Positions 23,082-34,407 are shown, counted from the first letter of the stretch. The stretch: DNA of 64,000 bases from Stratiolaelaps scimitus (GCA_019614645.1 JABWDB010000003.1:16391001-16455000), one strand, 5' to 3'. The notes: generated by a model from the letters alone, not told the origin. Made by a program: numbers and translations.

Positions 23082-25510
23082 TCTAATTGACAATGCCCAT
23101 GATAAGCGTAGTTTAAATTGGCTCAAGACAAAAAAGCCGCCAGAAAAAGAGCCTATGATAAAAGAGATAGAGAGAGAGAGAGTTCCTTGGCAAACACAAT
23201 TCAGCATTCTATGGTATGTTCCAAACGTAGAAATATATGTAGCGAATACTTAGACCAAATGTTTAGTCGCTATCTATGATGCGCAGTATGTTTGTTTCGT
23301 CTACAATTTTGCATGTGCCATGCCTCACTCTATCGTATATTTCCAGACACACAGCCGTCACAGTTCGCTAACAACTGACTTCTCTATGAAACTGGCGAGC
23401 TACCAGGCTTGTCGACACGTTCATATTTCTAACTTGACCTTTTTTTGCTACCAGCTTTACCACCTTAACGTTATTTAGTTCGAGGTACAAGAGTTCGAAA
23501 ACGTGGTAACCTACATTTGCCTGTGCCTTGTTTTGCCAAAACTAGTTAGAACAGACACAGTTAGTTATTCGTTCTCTATGCCAACTTGCGCGCCTTGTGG
23601 GTGTGATACCACGAGTTAGGTAGAGCGAAGCCGACCGATGTCGAGGACGGTGGTGCACCGCGAGTGGAACATCTGAGAAATGATATGGTTAACAGGCGGG
23701 AAGAGATCCACGACTGCGGAGGAACGACGTCACCACCAGCGCACTGCCGGCGCTGCTGAAACCACCGCCATCAACGGCGCGCAAAGTCGGGCGACACGGC
23801 GCGATGGGCTGCGGTGTCTTGAACGTGTCGTGGAGATTTCCGAATTTCCTAGCTCGCGGTCCCGTTTTCCCCTTTGCTGGGCCGTTCGCTAGCTTGTTCT
23901 GGAGAACAACAAGGGAGCCCTCCGCCAGATCCGAGACCTGTGGGCGGGGGGGGCGTTCGCGGGACCAAGAGGGATAGCGGTCGTCTGGCGAGAGATCAGG
24001 GATTCCACTTTTCCTCTGTCACATACACACACACACATACATATGTATGTCTGTGTTTGTATCTGGGGATCCGTCCGTCCGTCCGTCCGCGGGTGGGCGT
24101 ATGCGCGATGGTAGGTCCGTGTGTGAAAATACAATTTCAACTTTCTTTGTCGCCGTTCAGACGCACTTTTTTAAATCGCGGCGTCGAATTCTTTTTCGAG
24201 CCCGTCCAATACCGGCAGTAGCAGCAGAGAAAGGCCCGACCGCCGAAGGCCAGAGATTTATCCACTCACTTCAGCGCTTTTGTGTGCAGCGCTTCTCTTG
24301 TGTACGAAATAGTTCATGGGAGCTATGGTTAGCACTATGGATCTTGCCTACAGAGGCGTATATGTGTATCTATAGCGGCACCTCGAAGAACGTACTTTCA
24401 CTGTGTATAATATCATTTTGTTGTCGGCGCACAACTAACAATACGTTTCTCTGACAGCGACGTCCGTCTCAGATGGCATTGAGACTTATAAAATTCAACC
24501 AATTTATAGCGACAAGCGCAAAAATAGGCCAACGCAAAGAGATGGCTCGCCGTCGTGATATCCGGGCAACCCTGTTGAAAGGGGAAAGAGAAAGAGAGAA
24601 AGCGAAAGAGAGAGAAAAGGAGAGAGGGAGAGGAAGAGAAAAAACGTAAAATATTCACATTTTGCGAAATTTCAACCATTTAGTGGAATATTTCGCCATT
24701 TATACAGCTCGAAATCAGACCGCAGTGCATGTGTTTTCTTCACTCATCGTGCACTGAGTAATTGCTGCTGGGTGTATTCGAATTCGTCGCAAAGATTCTG
24801 CGACAGAAAATCATTCAGAAAGCCGTTTGCACGTTGACAGCTAACGAAAGGCGTGAAATCGCCTTCATCGCAGTGGTATGAATGATTGTATGGACGGTGA
24901 TACGAAGATGAGTGGGCAAGGACACGTGATGCGTTCTGGTTAGAGTCATCGGTGAACGATAGAGTGCAAAATCATTGCAGTATGCGGGTAGGGAGGGATG
25001 GCTATCAGTGACCATCCATGAAATGCTGCTATGGAGAGCTATTTCTGGGCGTTCCCTAGACGTTCTAGCCCCAAAACAATGCCCAAGTGAAATTCCATGT
25101 GGAAAATTAGAAGAGTATTCAAGTGAACGAGATAGTCATTTACCCAGAGTACGACAGATCTCCTCGTTTAACCCCACGTTGCACGTGGTGACACTCTGAA
25201 ACCGAGCCCAATTCCGTGGCAGGATTATAGGAATTCATTCGAACACATTACGCTTTGTAAGTGTCATATGAGGCCAGGCTGCTTATGCAGCCTGCCCTCA
25301 CATTGACATTTACACTACGCTTCGTATCATGGCGACGACCCATTACGGGTGTCCTACGAAGCTTCATAGAAATATTTAGAACAAGACCCCAAATAAACAA
25401 CTTGTACACTCTATATTTATTACCTGAAGAAATGCGCTAAGCGATACTGGGAAGAGCGGTGCTGTTAAACGAAAAAAGCTCTATGTCTGGAACTTGCTGA
25501 TATATGTATA
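23082..25510. other. unassigned sequence
   Basis: It contains a GC-rich patch at 23.6-24.0 kb, a (CA)n run near 24024, four CCGT/GTCC units near 24070-24088 and the purine tract listed separately. No gene is recognised. Confidence 0.45.
24577..24644 (+). repeat. long homopurine tract
   Basis: About 68 nt of A/G on the plus strand with a single interrupting C at 24603. It is degenerate GA/GAAA rather than a perfect repeat. Such tracts can form intramolecular triplex (H-DNA); that property is inferred from composition. Confidence 0.85.
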
Positions 25511-26349
25511 TTATATGTTGGCTGGTTCATAAGTTCCCGCGCTATTTTCCTTAAGGAAAAACACAGCCTTTTCGAGCACACTATACAAACCATTCAATTT
25601 TTGATGCACTTTCCGCCACTACTTACAACCTTCTCCCACCTCTCAGCCAATTTTTTTATGCCGGCTCGCCATAATTTTTCACTTTTGCTCGCGAAGAAGT
25701 TATCGAGCCACTTTTTGAGACCCTCTTCGCCGTCAAATGTATAACCACTAACATTGTTTGCCAGTGAACAGAAAAGGGGGTAGTCTGTCTAGGGGAGGTC
25801 CGGCGAATGCGCTGGGTGTAAAAGAACCTCCCATTCAAGCACTTGGAGAGCCTCTTTGACGATTTTAGCGGTGTGGGGCCTGGCATTGCGGTTGGTCGTG
25901 CAGTCGAATGACTTGGCCTTGTTTCTCGGGTCTGTTCTCGCGGATAGTTTGATTTACTCGATATAACTGGACTAGATAAACCTCCTCGTTGATCGTTTTT
26001 TATTCTCAAGCATTTCCCAGTGGTTTTTTCTTTGATTTTTTGGCTCAATTCATGCGGGAGTCAACACCCAAGTTTTTATAAAAATCCCATCGAATTAAGG
26101 TGCCTGACGATACCAGCCAACCCTGGACTTGTTTGACGGCCGTCTTTCTTCAGAACCGCCTTGAGACGGTCGTCATCAAACGAAGATGGTCGGCCAGAAC
26201 AGAGCGCCCCCTCCACATCCAAAACACCAACTTTGAACTTGGCAAATCATTCTTGAGCACTCCTTACACTAATAGAGTCCGCACCGTACACGGAGGCGAA
26301 GAAGAACAGGTGTCGAAAATTGACTTTTTTTTCCACCTGAAACATCCAT
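25511..26349 (-). mobile_element. mariner-family element, internally deleted
   Basis: The left end carries a mariner-like terminus at about 25511-25540 (GTTGGCTGGTTCATAAGTTC), next to the end of a decayed transposase read on the minus strand. A full mariner is about 1.3 kb; here the recognisable part is about 0.84 kb because a central block is missing. No matching right terminal inverted repeat was found past the transposase start, so the right boundary is set at the start codon and the true end is unknown. Confidence 0.75.
25594..26349 (-). pseudogene. mariner DD34D transposase pseudogene
   Basis: Transposases of this family cut and paste mariner elements at TA sites in the nucleus. On the minus strand the frame starts near the ATG at 26349, with MDVSGG. 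The N-terminal DNA-binding half is recognisable (FAKFKVGVLDVE, SGRPSSFDDDRLKAVL, KKDGRQTS, LPHELSQKIKEK) but has frame changes and stops. The C-terminal half carries NARPHTAKIVKEAL, LEWEVLLHP, DGEEGLKKWLDNFFASKSEK and LAERWEKVV, ending at TGA 25594. The second catalytic Asp (the HD just before NARPH) and the third (TDY) are separated by exactly 34 residues, with one in-frame TAG between PDLP and TDY. Several bases are inserted between HD and NARPH. The segment with the first catalytic Asp (usually in a DE-W motif) is deleted near 26000. About 756 bp remain of roughly 1,040 expected, so it is non-functional. Confidence 0.88.
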
Positions 26350-26710
26350 GTTTGGAGCCGCAAATTGATTGTATTTTTGCTACACCGTAGAACACGATTG
26401 TACCGCCCCGGAGCGAACTCTCAGCAGAAACATCAATTGGCCACTACGTGATTCTACGCTCTTACTTATCCTGGCTGATACATGTGTTGAAACACACCTA
26501 TGCAACTAATACCGTTGAATCACTCATAGAATAGAGAATATCAAGTTCTCTCTATCTAGCTATTCCTTTGTTCTTTGTTGATACGTACAAGATGCATTTA
26601 GTATTTTATTGATGGGTTTTGTGTTTCTGCCAGAACTACAACAAGCGTCTTTGGTGGGCGCGTTCTACTCAAGGGCTGAGGCCACATTTGTGCCTTGTCG
26701 CCCACCTCGA
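26350..26710. other. unassigned sequence beside mariner remnant
   Basis: It probably includes the transposon 5' untranslated part. No right terminal repeat is identifiable. Nothing else is seen. Confidence 0.4.
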
Positions 26711-27058
26711 TCATCGTCGACGTCCTGCTGCCGTTCGCTGTTGCCAGCATTGATCCATTGACGTCTGCTGCGCTTCATGATTGAATTTCCCGCTGTCTTG
26801 GAAGCGCCACGCCTGGCAGACGCATGATTCGACGTAGCTCATGTCACACGCAAAGCGGAATCGATATGACGTCAACATAGTACCAGTAGTCTTTCCTTGC
26901 TTCAATTCTTCTCCAAATCGCTGTCTATCAAGTATCGGAGGCAATACGTATAAAAGCCTCTCCTCTGCATACTCGCAACGATGGACATAGTCATCGTGAA
27001 TTCTATACACGTCGATATGGGCCGCAGACGGCGGGATCCAGCGTCTATTTTCTAGCAT
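26711..27058 (-). CDS. unassigned 115-codon ORF
   Basis: A genuine ATG at 27058 opens a 115-residue frame ending in TGA. The composition is protein-like: MLENRRWIPPSAAHIDVYRI at the start, then charged and aromatic sequence (EYAEERLLYVLPPILDRQRF), and four Cys residues in the second half (ACDMSYVESCVCQAW, then DQCW). The end is basic (RTAAGRRR). There is no hydrophobic signal peptide or membrane span. I do not recognise the family. It lies 360 bp beyond the recognisable end of the mariner remnant and is not part of a mariner. A possible splice donor (GAG/GTGGGC) lies just after the stop in another frame. It could be an exon, an old element remnant or chance. Confidence 0.28.
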   Translation of the reverse strand: MLENRRWIPPSAAHIDVYRIHDDYVHRCEYAEERLLYVLPPILDRQRFGEELKQGKTTGTMLTSYRFRFACDMSYVESCVCQAWRFQDSGKFNHEAQQTSMDQCWQQRTAAGRRR

Positions 27059-28105
27059 TGCCCTGTCACATCGGTTCTGTCGAACGTCGTCGTTCGTGTC
27101 CTCTTGACAGTGTATCGTTTGGTTGATTGTGACGTTACTGAAATTGAATCTATTTAGCTAATATTTAGTATCAATATATTAGCTCTGCCAATGTATCATC
27201 GCTCTCTAGATCACAATTTGGTCTTGTGCCAGCCTTCGCGAAGTATATAGTTCAATCCGGTTCGTGTTTCACAACGGCGCAAGGGTTACGGCCCATAGTG
27301 ACCGAGGGAGGAGTGTGGTATGCCACAACTCTTAAAATTAATATTAGATATTAATTAATGATTAATGATAATATTAAAATTATTATTATTCTTAAAGAAA
27401 TTATGAAAATTATTCGAACTCAAATAGCTTATTCATATTGGCGGTTCACATTGGCCCAGTCTAAAGACCAATGGGAAATTCTAACAAGGCCACGAGAAAA
27501 GCACTTTCTTCTGTTTCATGGTCGGCATGCTAAACAGTCAACATAAGCACAACAACGGTTTTACAGCAGTGATCGTTAACCGACATTGGGAAGAACGCAC
27601 ATATTTTGAATACATCTTAATCATACCACAGTGGTGAACTATTCTCTTCCACTGATGCAGACTGTGGTTCCGGGGAAGTCGCTAGTGCTGGTAAATGTTT
27701 TATACACCCCCGGTATAGGCTACATGCGTACTACAGTGCCAAACATTCTTAAGACATCGAATTTTAGCCTTATTCACTGCGTTCACCGCTTTGCGCTGTC
27801 GCGTTTTCGACACAAAAATGAACAAGACAACTTCAATGCTTCGCGATCAAATCAAATAAACAACACGGCCAAAATACAATTAGAAGTGTGTGTAAATATA
27901 GGCAAAACTGCAGCAGATTTCTCATGGTCACCTAATTCATCTCATGATGAGAACGAAACACATTGACAACGAAACGCGTCCACTTTGTCGTCATTCTCGC
28001 CCCTTCTGTCCCCTTCAATGCGACTAAGTTGTACGATTAGTGAGACGACGTTTGTGACTTACTTTCAACTCAAGTGCTTGTTCTCCTGGTCGTGTGCCCT
28101 CAAAC

Positions 28106-28127
28106 GAGAGAGAGAGAGAGAGAGAGA
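28106..28127 (+). repeat. (GA)n microsatellite
   Basis: About ten GA/AG units. Confidence 0.93.
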
Positions 28128-30498
28128 TCTGCTCAGGCCTTCTCAGCGAGCACTATCATACGATAGTCGTACGTCTTTTCTGTTCACACGTACTTTGTGT
28201 GTGACTCTACAACGACGATGTAGCGCAATTACGTGTAATTACATGTGACACGTCATGTGTGGATAGCTACACGCAACACAGTATCCGAGAGGATACAGCA
28301 GCGCCGCTTGTGAAGTCAACAACGTTAAGAAATCCTTGACTTGATATCATACTCGCAGTGAATTAGTGGCTGGAATGTTCAAGGTTTGAAAGTTCTTCTA
28401 ATAAGAGGAGGGTGCGATCACCGACCATTGATGAGCGTGCCACGTAGGTTCAACGTATGGCTAAATCTTTGAATATAAGCCAAGCACAACGAGACCAACG
28501 GAGCAGCCAACCTTGTTAAGCTAATAGTCTTTCGAAGGGAAACTTCGAATGGCGTCACCTAGCCAGATGGTCGCATGCCGGTGGTTCCTCGGCTAAGGAA
28601 TCACACCATGGCGGACGCCTCCTACTGAATCCAGCCTTCCCAGCCAATACGGGGTGTGTCTGCACAGTTTAGGGAATAGTCCCTAGATGTGTCGGGCGCT
28701 CCGCTTCGAGCTTCTCGATGTCGTTCACATTCTTCATTTAGCGGCTACAAGTTAATATTATTAATTTGCTCAGTCGTATGAGGTTGCTTGTTGTAAGGTA
28801 TGTCGGATAGTTCGACAGCTGCCAACTCCGATACGGTGTATAATAAATATTGTACCGAAACTTAGATGCCCTTTATAGGTTAGTTCTACAGAAACCTTGC
28901 AAGGGTATGAGATTGACAGGTTCTGAACATGATGTAGTGATCCGACTTAATCTGGCGAAGGACGGAGGTCTCTCCGTTCGAGAAATATTTTGGTGGGGTT
29001 CGAATCCGTGCACCTACGTGTCCCGTCGAATTGTAAGCCGCACACGAATTTGTTATATAGCTCATATCTTTTTAGTACACTGAAGAAAAAGGAAGATCAG
29101 CAATGGAGCATTTTTTACGCAAGGAACAAACCGGTGGCCTATGTAAAATCGATACAGTTTCCTCCGCCAATGATCGGATTCTGTTATGAATCATTCTTGC
29201 ACAGCACAGGCTATCTCGATATGTCCTGTACTCGAGACGGGACACTGAGAAGTGCAACATTGTTTTTATGTGGACACAGGATGTGTGAAACTTGAAACAG
29301 ACAGATAGCTCCAGCTTGCGTACGGAGTGTAGAATAGGTAAAACAATCTTAACACGCCCATCCCTTCAAGTATCTATTATACACAACATAGATCGCAAAT
29401 GAGTATTCTTGGAGAATAGTTCGAGTATGAACGGTGAAGTTATGTGTTCTTTGTATTCATTTACGCTGTAGTAAATGAATACTAGATCAAAAAATCTACC
29501 GCGATTTGAAGGCTCGCAAACGTCAGGGCAGCGGCTATCACAACAGAACGACCGTATCGTATATATACGTATGCATATAAACATAAACTAATCTTCCATT
29601 GTTGGTCAGCTCGCCAGCAAGCGGCAATTTCGAAGATCTACTAAGCAGACTCCCTCAGCTGTATTTACATAACATGAACAGCAGGAGAGCCGGTCGTAAA
29701 CAAACGTTGGAAATTCGAACCCAATTATCATTCAGCTGACGAATCGAGCCATTCTGATTTGCAGTATCAACTCCCCCTGTTTCGTAGCCCTCACATATGG
29801 ATATCTATTGGTAAAACACATGTAGCGTGCCCCCTTGCGTGCATACACGAGCTCAGACCTCGGAGGAACTTTGTTCGCGGCAAATGGGATTTTGGGAACG
29901 ATCAGGGCGCCAGCCAGCAGCGACAGACGGAGACGTGGCCGGTCATCGTGGAGTCGAGTGAGCTACAGAATGGGAAGCCGGTGGGAAAGCTCAACTAGTT
30001 GGGAAAATGCCCGTTCAGTAGGTGGAAAAAAATTTCGCCGTCGATGTTGCGGCGTCTTCTTTCTTACCTGTTAGACTCCTCCTAGCGATGTCAACTATGA
30101 GATCATAAATCAGAGGACGACGAGCGCAAGAGCCCATTGTCCTTGTCAGTGATCCCTACGTGAATCTGACGAGCACGAAGAGGCCTATTCCTTGAATGCT
30201 TAACTATCCAGATACGATATTAAATAAGCGATGCAAAGTGTTTTGGCATCGTTCACAGGTAATTTCACACCTGTATGGCAACAGAGAGAGGACTCCTTTA
30301 TATCCTAGTCGAGTTCTTCTATATCGTAAAGCGCATGGTCGCAAAAATAATCTCGTGCACAATGGAAGCCTGCCTGTATGAGGCGATGGCACGCTGGTCA
30401 CGTTCTGAGCTCGAGAGGCGTGACGAGCCCGGTGTCAATTACCTTAATTGTGTGATGTCATCCCGTGTTTTGACATGGATGCACACCTTCCAATGGTC

Positions 30499-30523
30499 TA
30501 TATATATATATATATATATATAC
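30499..30523. repeat. (TA)n microsatellite
   Basis: About twelve TA units. Confidence 0.94.
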
Positions 30524-31133
30524 ATTGTTGTGTACGAGCAATTTGTTGAAATATGGCAAATACAGTTAGAGTTCGTAATGATGTCTCCCGTAGATGCCCA
30601 TTCACATACGTGTCTGTGTCTCATAGCCGTCTATGCCTATGGATAGCGGATACAGCGCTGTGGACAACGGCTGTCACCGTTTCGATTGAATCCACTTGAT
30701 TACCTTTGCCGAAGGGCGTTTACTAGGATAGAATCGTTGTCCATGATGATAACAATATATTTACACGTACACATACTCACGAGCCGCAATTCGACTTCAC
30801 ACGTGTGAAGCGCATTGCGCTAGCAAGCCGCCCAACTGACTGAGGGTCACGTGCTGTATACTGCGTGGTTATGGCGTCATGTAATGATGGGTGGATAGGA
30901 GCCATACGTGGTAAAACACAGCGCTGTTATATTGGCCGTTTCCACGATCTGCACTAAGATCGTTTTTAGATTTGTACACATCAGCACGTGTAATGATGAC
31001 ACATTGCCTCTAATTTAATTGATGCCAACATGGCATGGGATCATCATATGTGACGTAAACAAATCACAAATCGATTGCTATGATAATTTCGATTTATTAA
31101 CGCTATCTATATATGTATTATATATATATATGT

Positions 31134-31530
31134 CTCTGACACATGCGTAGGCGGTGAGTTCTTCGACATTCGTTGTCGTTGTTGTTGGGAAAAGAGTGCT
31201 GTGTTGGGAGAGACATTGTCCCCGTGTATTACAGGTTGTACCATCGTACTGTGTGGTGTATCGCTCTCGGGGATGGTGTTGTTGAGAGATCTCAATGCGA
31301 CGTGTATTATGTATATAAATATATAACATCGCGTAGTATCGAGGTGTTACAACAGAAGGCTGTGGATGCGGGTTACTGCATTTAGCGTTAATTCATTCTG
31401 GGCAGAAAGATGCCCAAGACACGGTAGTACAACCTGCGATACACGGGTACAATTTCTACCTCAATACAGCACTGTTTTTCCGACGACAACGAAATGTCGA
31501 ATAAACTACCATCTACATAAGTGTCAGGAG
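31134..31530. repeat. imperfect long inverted repeat (hairpin or foldback)
   Basis: Positions 31134-31251 and 31412-31530 are reverse complements at roughly three-quarters identity, with a few small gaps. Shared blocks include CTGACAC, TCGACATT, CGTTGTCG, GAAAA, AGTGCTGT, CCCGTGTAT and CAGGTTGTAC. The spacer is about 160 bp. A transcript through it would fold into a hairpin with arms of about 118 bp. The similarity also holds when translated (TTCNTRGQCLSQHSTLFPTT against TTCDTRVQFLPQYSTVFPTT), which fits two inverted copies of one formerly longer sequence. It may be a foldback transposon, a tail-to-tail insertion of one family, or a hairpin-RNA locus. A short TA-rich stretch flanks the left arm. 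Confidence 0.75.
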
Positions 31531-32022
31531 CATTCCGTTGCGTGGATTTGTGTTACACTGCGTGCGTTCGTACATTGCTATAACGAGGTAGCCCGTACCT
31601 CAAAATCTGGCCCAGTGAATACAGGAAGAACCAATAGCAACACAGCATACACCGATAGCGCGCTGCAGGAGTAGCACCACCAGCAGAAACGACAACATTT
31701 GGCAGCGTCGAACACTAGGCAGCTAGCCTACACTGATGTGGTTAGCGCCCGAACCGTGAGAGCTGTCTGTCTCACTTGTGCAGTGACGCTCACGTAAAGC
31801 TGAGCCTGGTTTCGCATTTGTTTGCGTTCGTTCTTTCGTTGTTTTGGCTGTTGTCGCTGAACGTGGAAGCGTACCCATACCACCACCGCCGCCGCGCTGC
31901 CGGAGAGGGCCGGGCTTTAGCTCGGCCAGGGAGGGATGCTAGGCCAGGCTGATGCTGTTTTTGCGCCTCACATTCCTCTGCTTCATCCTGCATCCTATTT
32001 CCCGAGTATGCACACCATACAC

Positions 32023-32063
32023 TGCACGCGCGCGCGCGCGCGCGCGCACACCCACACACACAC
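32023..32063. repeat. (CG)n/(CA)n alternating tract
   Basis: Ten CG units flanked by TGCA and CACA, then six CA units after a CCC interruption. Strict purine-pyrimidine alternation over about 29 bp is the classic Z-DNA-prone pattern. Confidence 0.93.
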
Positions 32064-32168
32064 GGTCACCAAGAAACACAGACAAATACGCGACGAAGGA
32101 GGCGCACGTTGGCGCAGAGGTATAGAACGAAAAACGGCAAGTAAGGATAGCTTCTACCACATCAGCGA

Positions 32169-32183
32169 GCGCGCGCGCGCGCG
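32169..32183. repeat. (GC)n tract
   Basis: Seven and a half GC units followed directly by a GA run, about 120 bp after the larger CG tract. Confidence 0.92.
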
Positions 32184-32440
32184 AGAGGGAGAGAGAGCCG
32201 AAGGGAAGATTCCAGTCAAGTACACCCGGACAGGACAGCCCTCTTCAGACTCACTGCATACGAGTTGCATGGCATGTACACAGTGCAAGACTTGGCGGCG
32301 GCGGCGGTGGCGGCGGTGGCGGCGACAATCGCAGGACCAGTACCAGAGCTGGCGGACAGCCAGTTTGGGGCTTCTAGACAGGCAGCAACAGCAGGGGAAA
32401 TGGGTGGCTGCCATCCCCGTGTTTGAAATCTACATTCATA

Positions 32441-32462
32441 CACATACACACACACACACACG
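32441..32462 (+). repeat. (CA)n microsatellite
   Basis: About ten CA units at the edge of the GC-rich patch. Confidence 0.9.
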
Positions 32463-33285
32463 CTAACACGATGGCTCAGAAACACAAACAATATGCATAT
32501 TCTACAGGGAGTCAGGCAGTGAGATAGGCAGCCAACCCTGCCGATGATACGCGGGAACCCGATGAGAGCACCACTGAATTCGCCCTCGTTGTAAATGTGA
32601 TTTACATTGCCGGGTCAGGTCTGTCCCCGACCAGCACTCCTTCCTTGGTTGCTCTGTCTCATACTTGCGGAAAGGGGCTGGTTTCGCAATTGTTTGCGTT
32701 CGACTTTGCTGTTTCAAACTTTGTGCCGCATCTGTACGGGGCCCTATTTCGACGTGGGCTAGTAAGATAAAGCCTCGAACACTAAGACTTTCTGTTGGCA
32801 TTATGTTATACAAGAATACATTAGAGTGGCCGATGGATTCGATGTGGAAAGAGAGGCCTGCGCTCACTCTGTGTCCCACTTGTATGGTTGGTGAACAAGG
32901 ATGTACGCTATTCTCTAGAGATATTGCTTGAAGGATACCGTAAATGGTTGCCCGGCATCGCGCCGCAGATAGGCGCCGACTGAATAGAAGCGAATGAGTT
33001 GCATACGAAATACGGGGCAATAACTCAAGTTGGGCCACTGCGGCCTGCAATGCTATTTCTTCTATGAGGCATCATCAGTATGGAAGTGTCGATGGAAGAT
33101 GATATGATAGCAAGACCGGCAACGCGTTGAATTAACCTCTCGTCATAGAGAACTAGTATATTTCGCTATTTTATTCATGCTGAGTTCGTGGACCCTACTT
33201 AGGAGAGAGGTAGAGTACGAGCGTGCTCCTTTCCTGCACTATACTATATATGATTATTATTATTATTATGATTATTAATTAAACT

Positions 33286-33307
33286 AACATTAAAATATTT
33301 TAATGTT
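33286..33307. repeat. perfect 22-bp palindrome
   Basis: The half-site AACATTAAAAT is followed directly by its exact reverse complement with no spacer. It lies just after an ATT/TAAT-rich stretch and just before TTTCAGGTAAG. The function is unknown. Confidence 0.9.
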
Positions 33308-33560
33308 TCAGGTAAGTGTGGACCACCATGTATAGATATATTCGGCCGTAGTTGTCTGCTATGCCTTGCAATACAGTGCTTACGTTGCGACAGCAGGTTG
33401 AACGAACTGCACGCTTTGGAGTCGACGAAACTTGCTTTACAATCCTCACCACCAACGAGAGATTAAAGTAAAGCGGCGAGTTACTGCAGTAATATCATGC
33501 TTCTCGAAACAGCTCAAAAGCTCCAATACATAACTCAACAATTTGGGTCTTGCATACCTA

Positions 33561-33597
33561 TTAGGGCATATCGTTCGAACTGGCCGCTCTTTAAATG
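33561..33597 (+). repeat. left terminal inverted repeat
   Basis: It starts TTAGGGCATATCGTTCGAAC and is the partner of the right end at 34506-34542. A TA dinucleotide precedes it. Confidence 0.9.
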
Positions 33598-33699
33598 CCA
33601 ATAACTTTTCAGTTATAATTTCGTTATCTATTGCTAATGTGGGTAAGTCGACGTTTGCATATGGAACCCCACCTATTGCCATTTTTAATGCATGGAAAC

Positions 33700-34407
33700 A
33701 ACCATAATCACATGTTCTTAAATCAGAAGAATATGGGGGTTGAAGCCAAGAAGTCGAGATATCAAGGGGCACTGAGTTTTTCTTTTGCGGCTAATATTTC
33801 GTAATGTCAAACGCGCTTGATATCCAGGGCGAGTATCACCTTTCGTCCGAATCTATCTGTCCACAGACGTTTCCGCTTCACCTTGTCGGAACCACTGTTT
33901 TGCTTGGTCCTTCTCAGAAGGTCTACGTAGTCTAACCCATGTCTCGTCTATCGACATCGTGTATTCTGAGCGACTGATTTGTTGCATATAAGGTTTGAAA
34001 TTAGATGTCGAACACTCCACACGCATTTTCATCTTCTCAGCACAGTATATGGGAAACCCATTTTGCATTGATTTTCTTCATCTTCAGTATATTAGTGATA
34101 ATTCTATGATACGTCATCTGAGGAATCCCGACAAAGACTCCATAGACCAAGCTGCAGTTTGCTCAAAGGCTGCCTTGATTCTGTCAATCCGTTCGTCCCT
34201 TGTCGCACCTGGTCATCGGTGTCCAAATCTTCATTGTTAAATCGCTCGCACCAACGTCGCACCGTTCGCTGGGATAAGGCAGACGTGGCGTACGCGTTCA
34301 ATAAATGTCGATGGATTTCAGTTTTAGGGTGTCCTTGAAGACACAAAAACATGATGATTTCCCATTGATTTTTGGGGGGAATTTGCACTTTTTGCTGCAG
34401 TGTCATT
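33700..34407 (-). pseudogene. mariner-type transposase pseudogene
   Basis: This is a transposase of the Tc1/mariner superfamily, acting on its own terminal repeats. The likely start is ATG 34407 (MTLQQKVQIPPKNQWEI). The N-terminal DNA-binding part reads through HRHLLNAYATSALSQRTV, RRWCERFNNEDLDTDDQVRQ, then loses frame. The first catalytic Asp is seen in IDETWVRLRRPSEKDQAKQW at about 33947. The segment with the second Asp (usually DNARPH-like) is missing, since the sequence jumps near 33790. The third region is present as WLQPPYSSDLRTCDYGCF, with its Asp near 33708. Frameshifts and the central deletion make it inactive. An open frame continues through the left terminal repeat into flanking DNA, which is incidental. 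The distinctive N-terminus and terminal repeats separate it from the DD34D element at 25.6 kb. Confidence 0.87.

Larger units (their letters stand above)
27059..31133. other. unassigned sequence
   Basis: It includes a very AT-rich patch at 27.33-27.42 kb, a GA tract and a TA tract listed separately. A B-box-like string (GGTTCGAATCC) at about 28995 was considered for a tRNA and rejected. No gene is supported. Confidence 0.45.
31531..33560. other. unassigned, with GC-rich patch
   Basis: A GC-rich patch at 31.85-32.43 kb carries alternating CG/CA tracts and GGC units near 32295-32325. A 182-codon minus-strand frame at 32502-33050 has no recognisable domain and a composition that changes along it, so I do not call it a gene. 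Confidence 0.45.

Noticed and set aside
27330..27420. AT-rich patch considered as a nuclear copy of mitochondrial DNA
   Set aside because: No mitochondrial protein, tRNA or rRNA segment could be recognised in it; AT richness alone is not evidence.
28921..29025. tRNA gene or tRNA-derived SINE around a B-box-like GGTTCGAATCC
   Set aside because: The T-stem pairs poorly, no proper A box or cloverleaf could be built, and the acceptor ends do not match.
32502..33050. 182-codon minus-strand open frame
   Set aside because: No domain or consistent composition; a frame of this size is expected by chance in 64 kb read in six frames.
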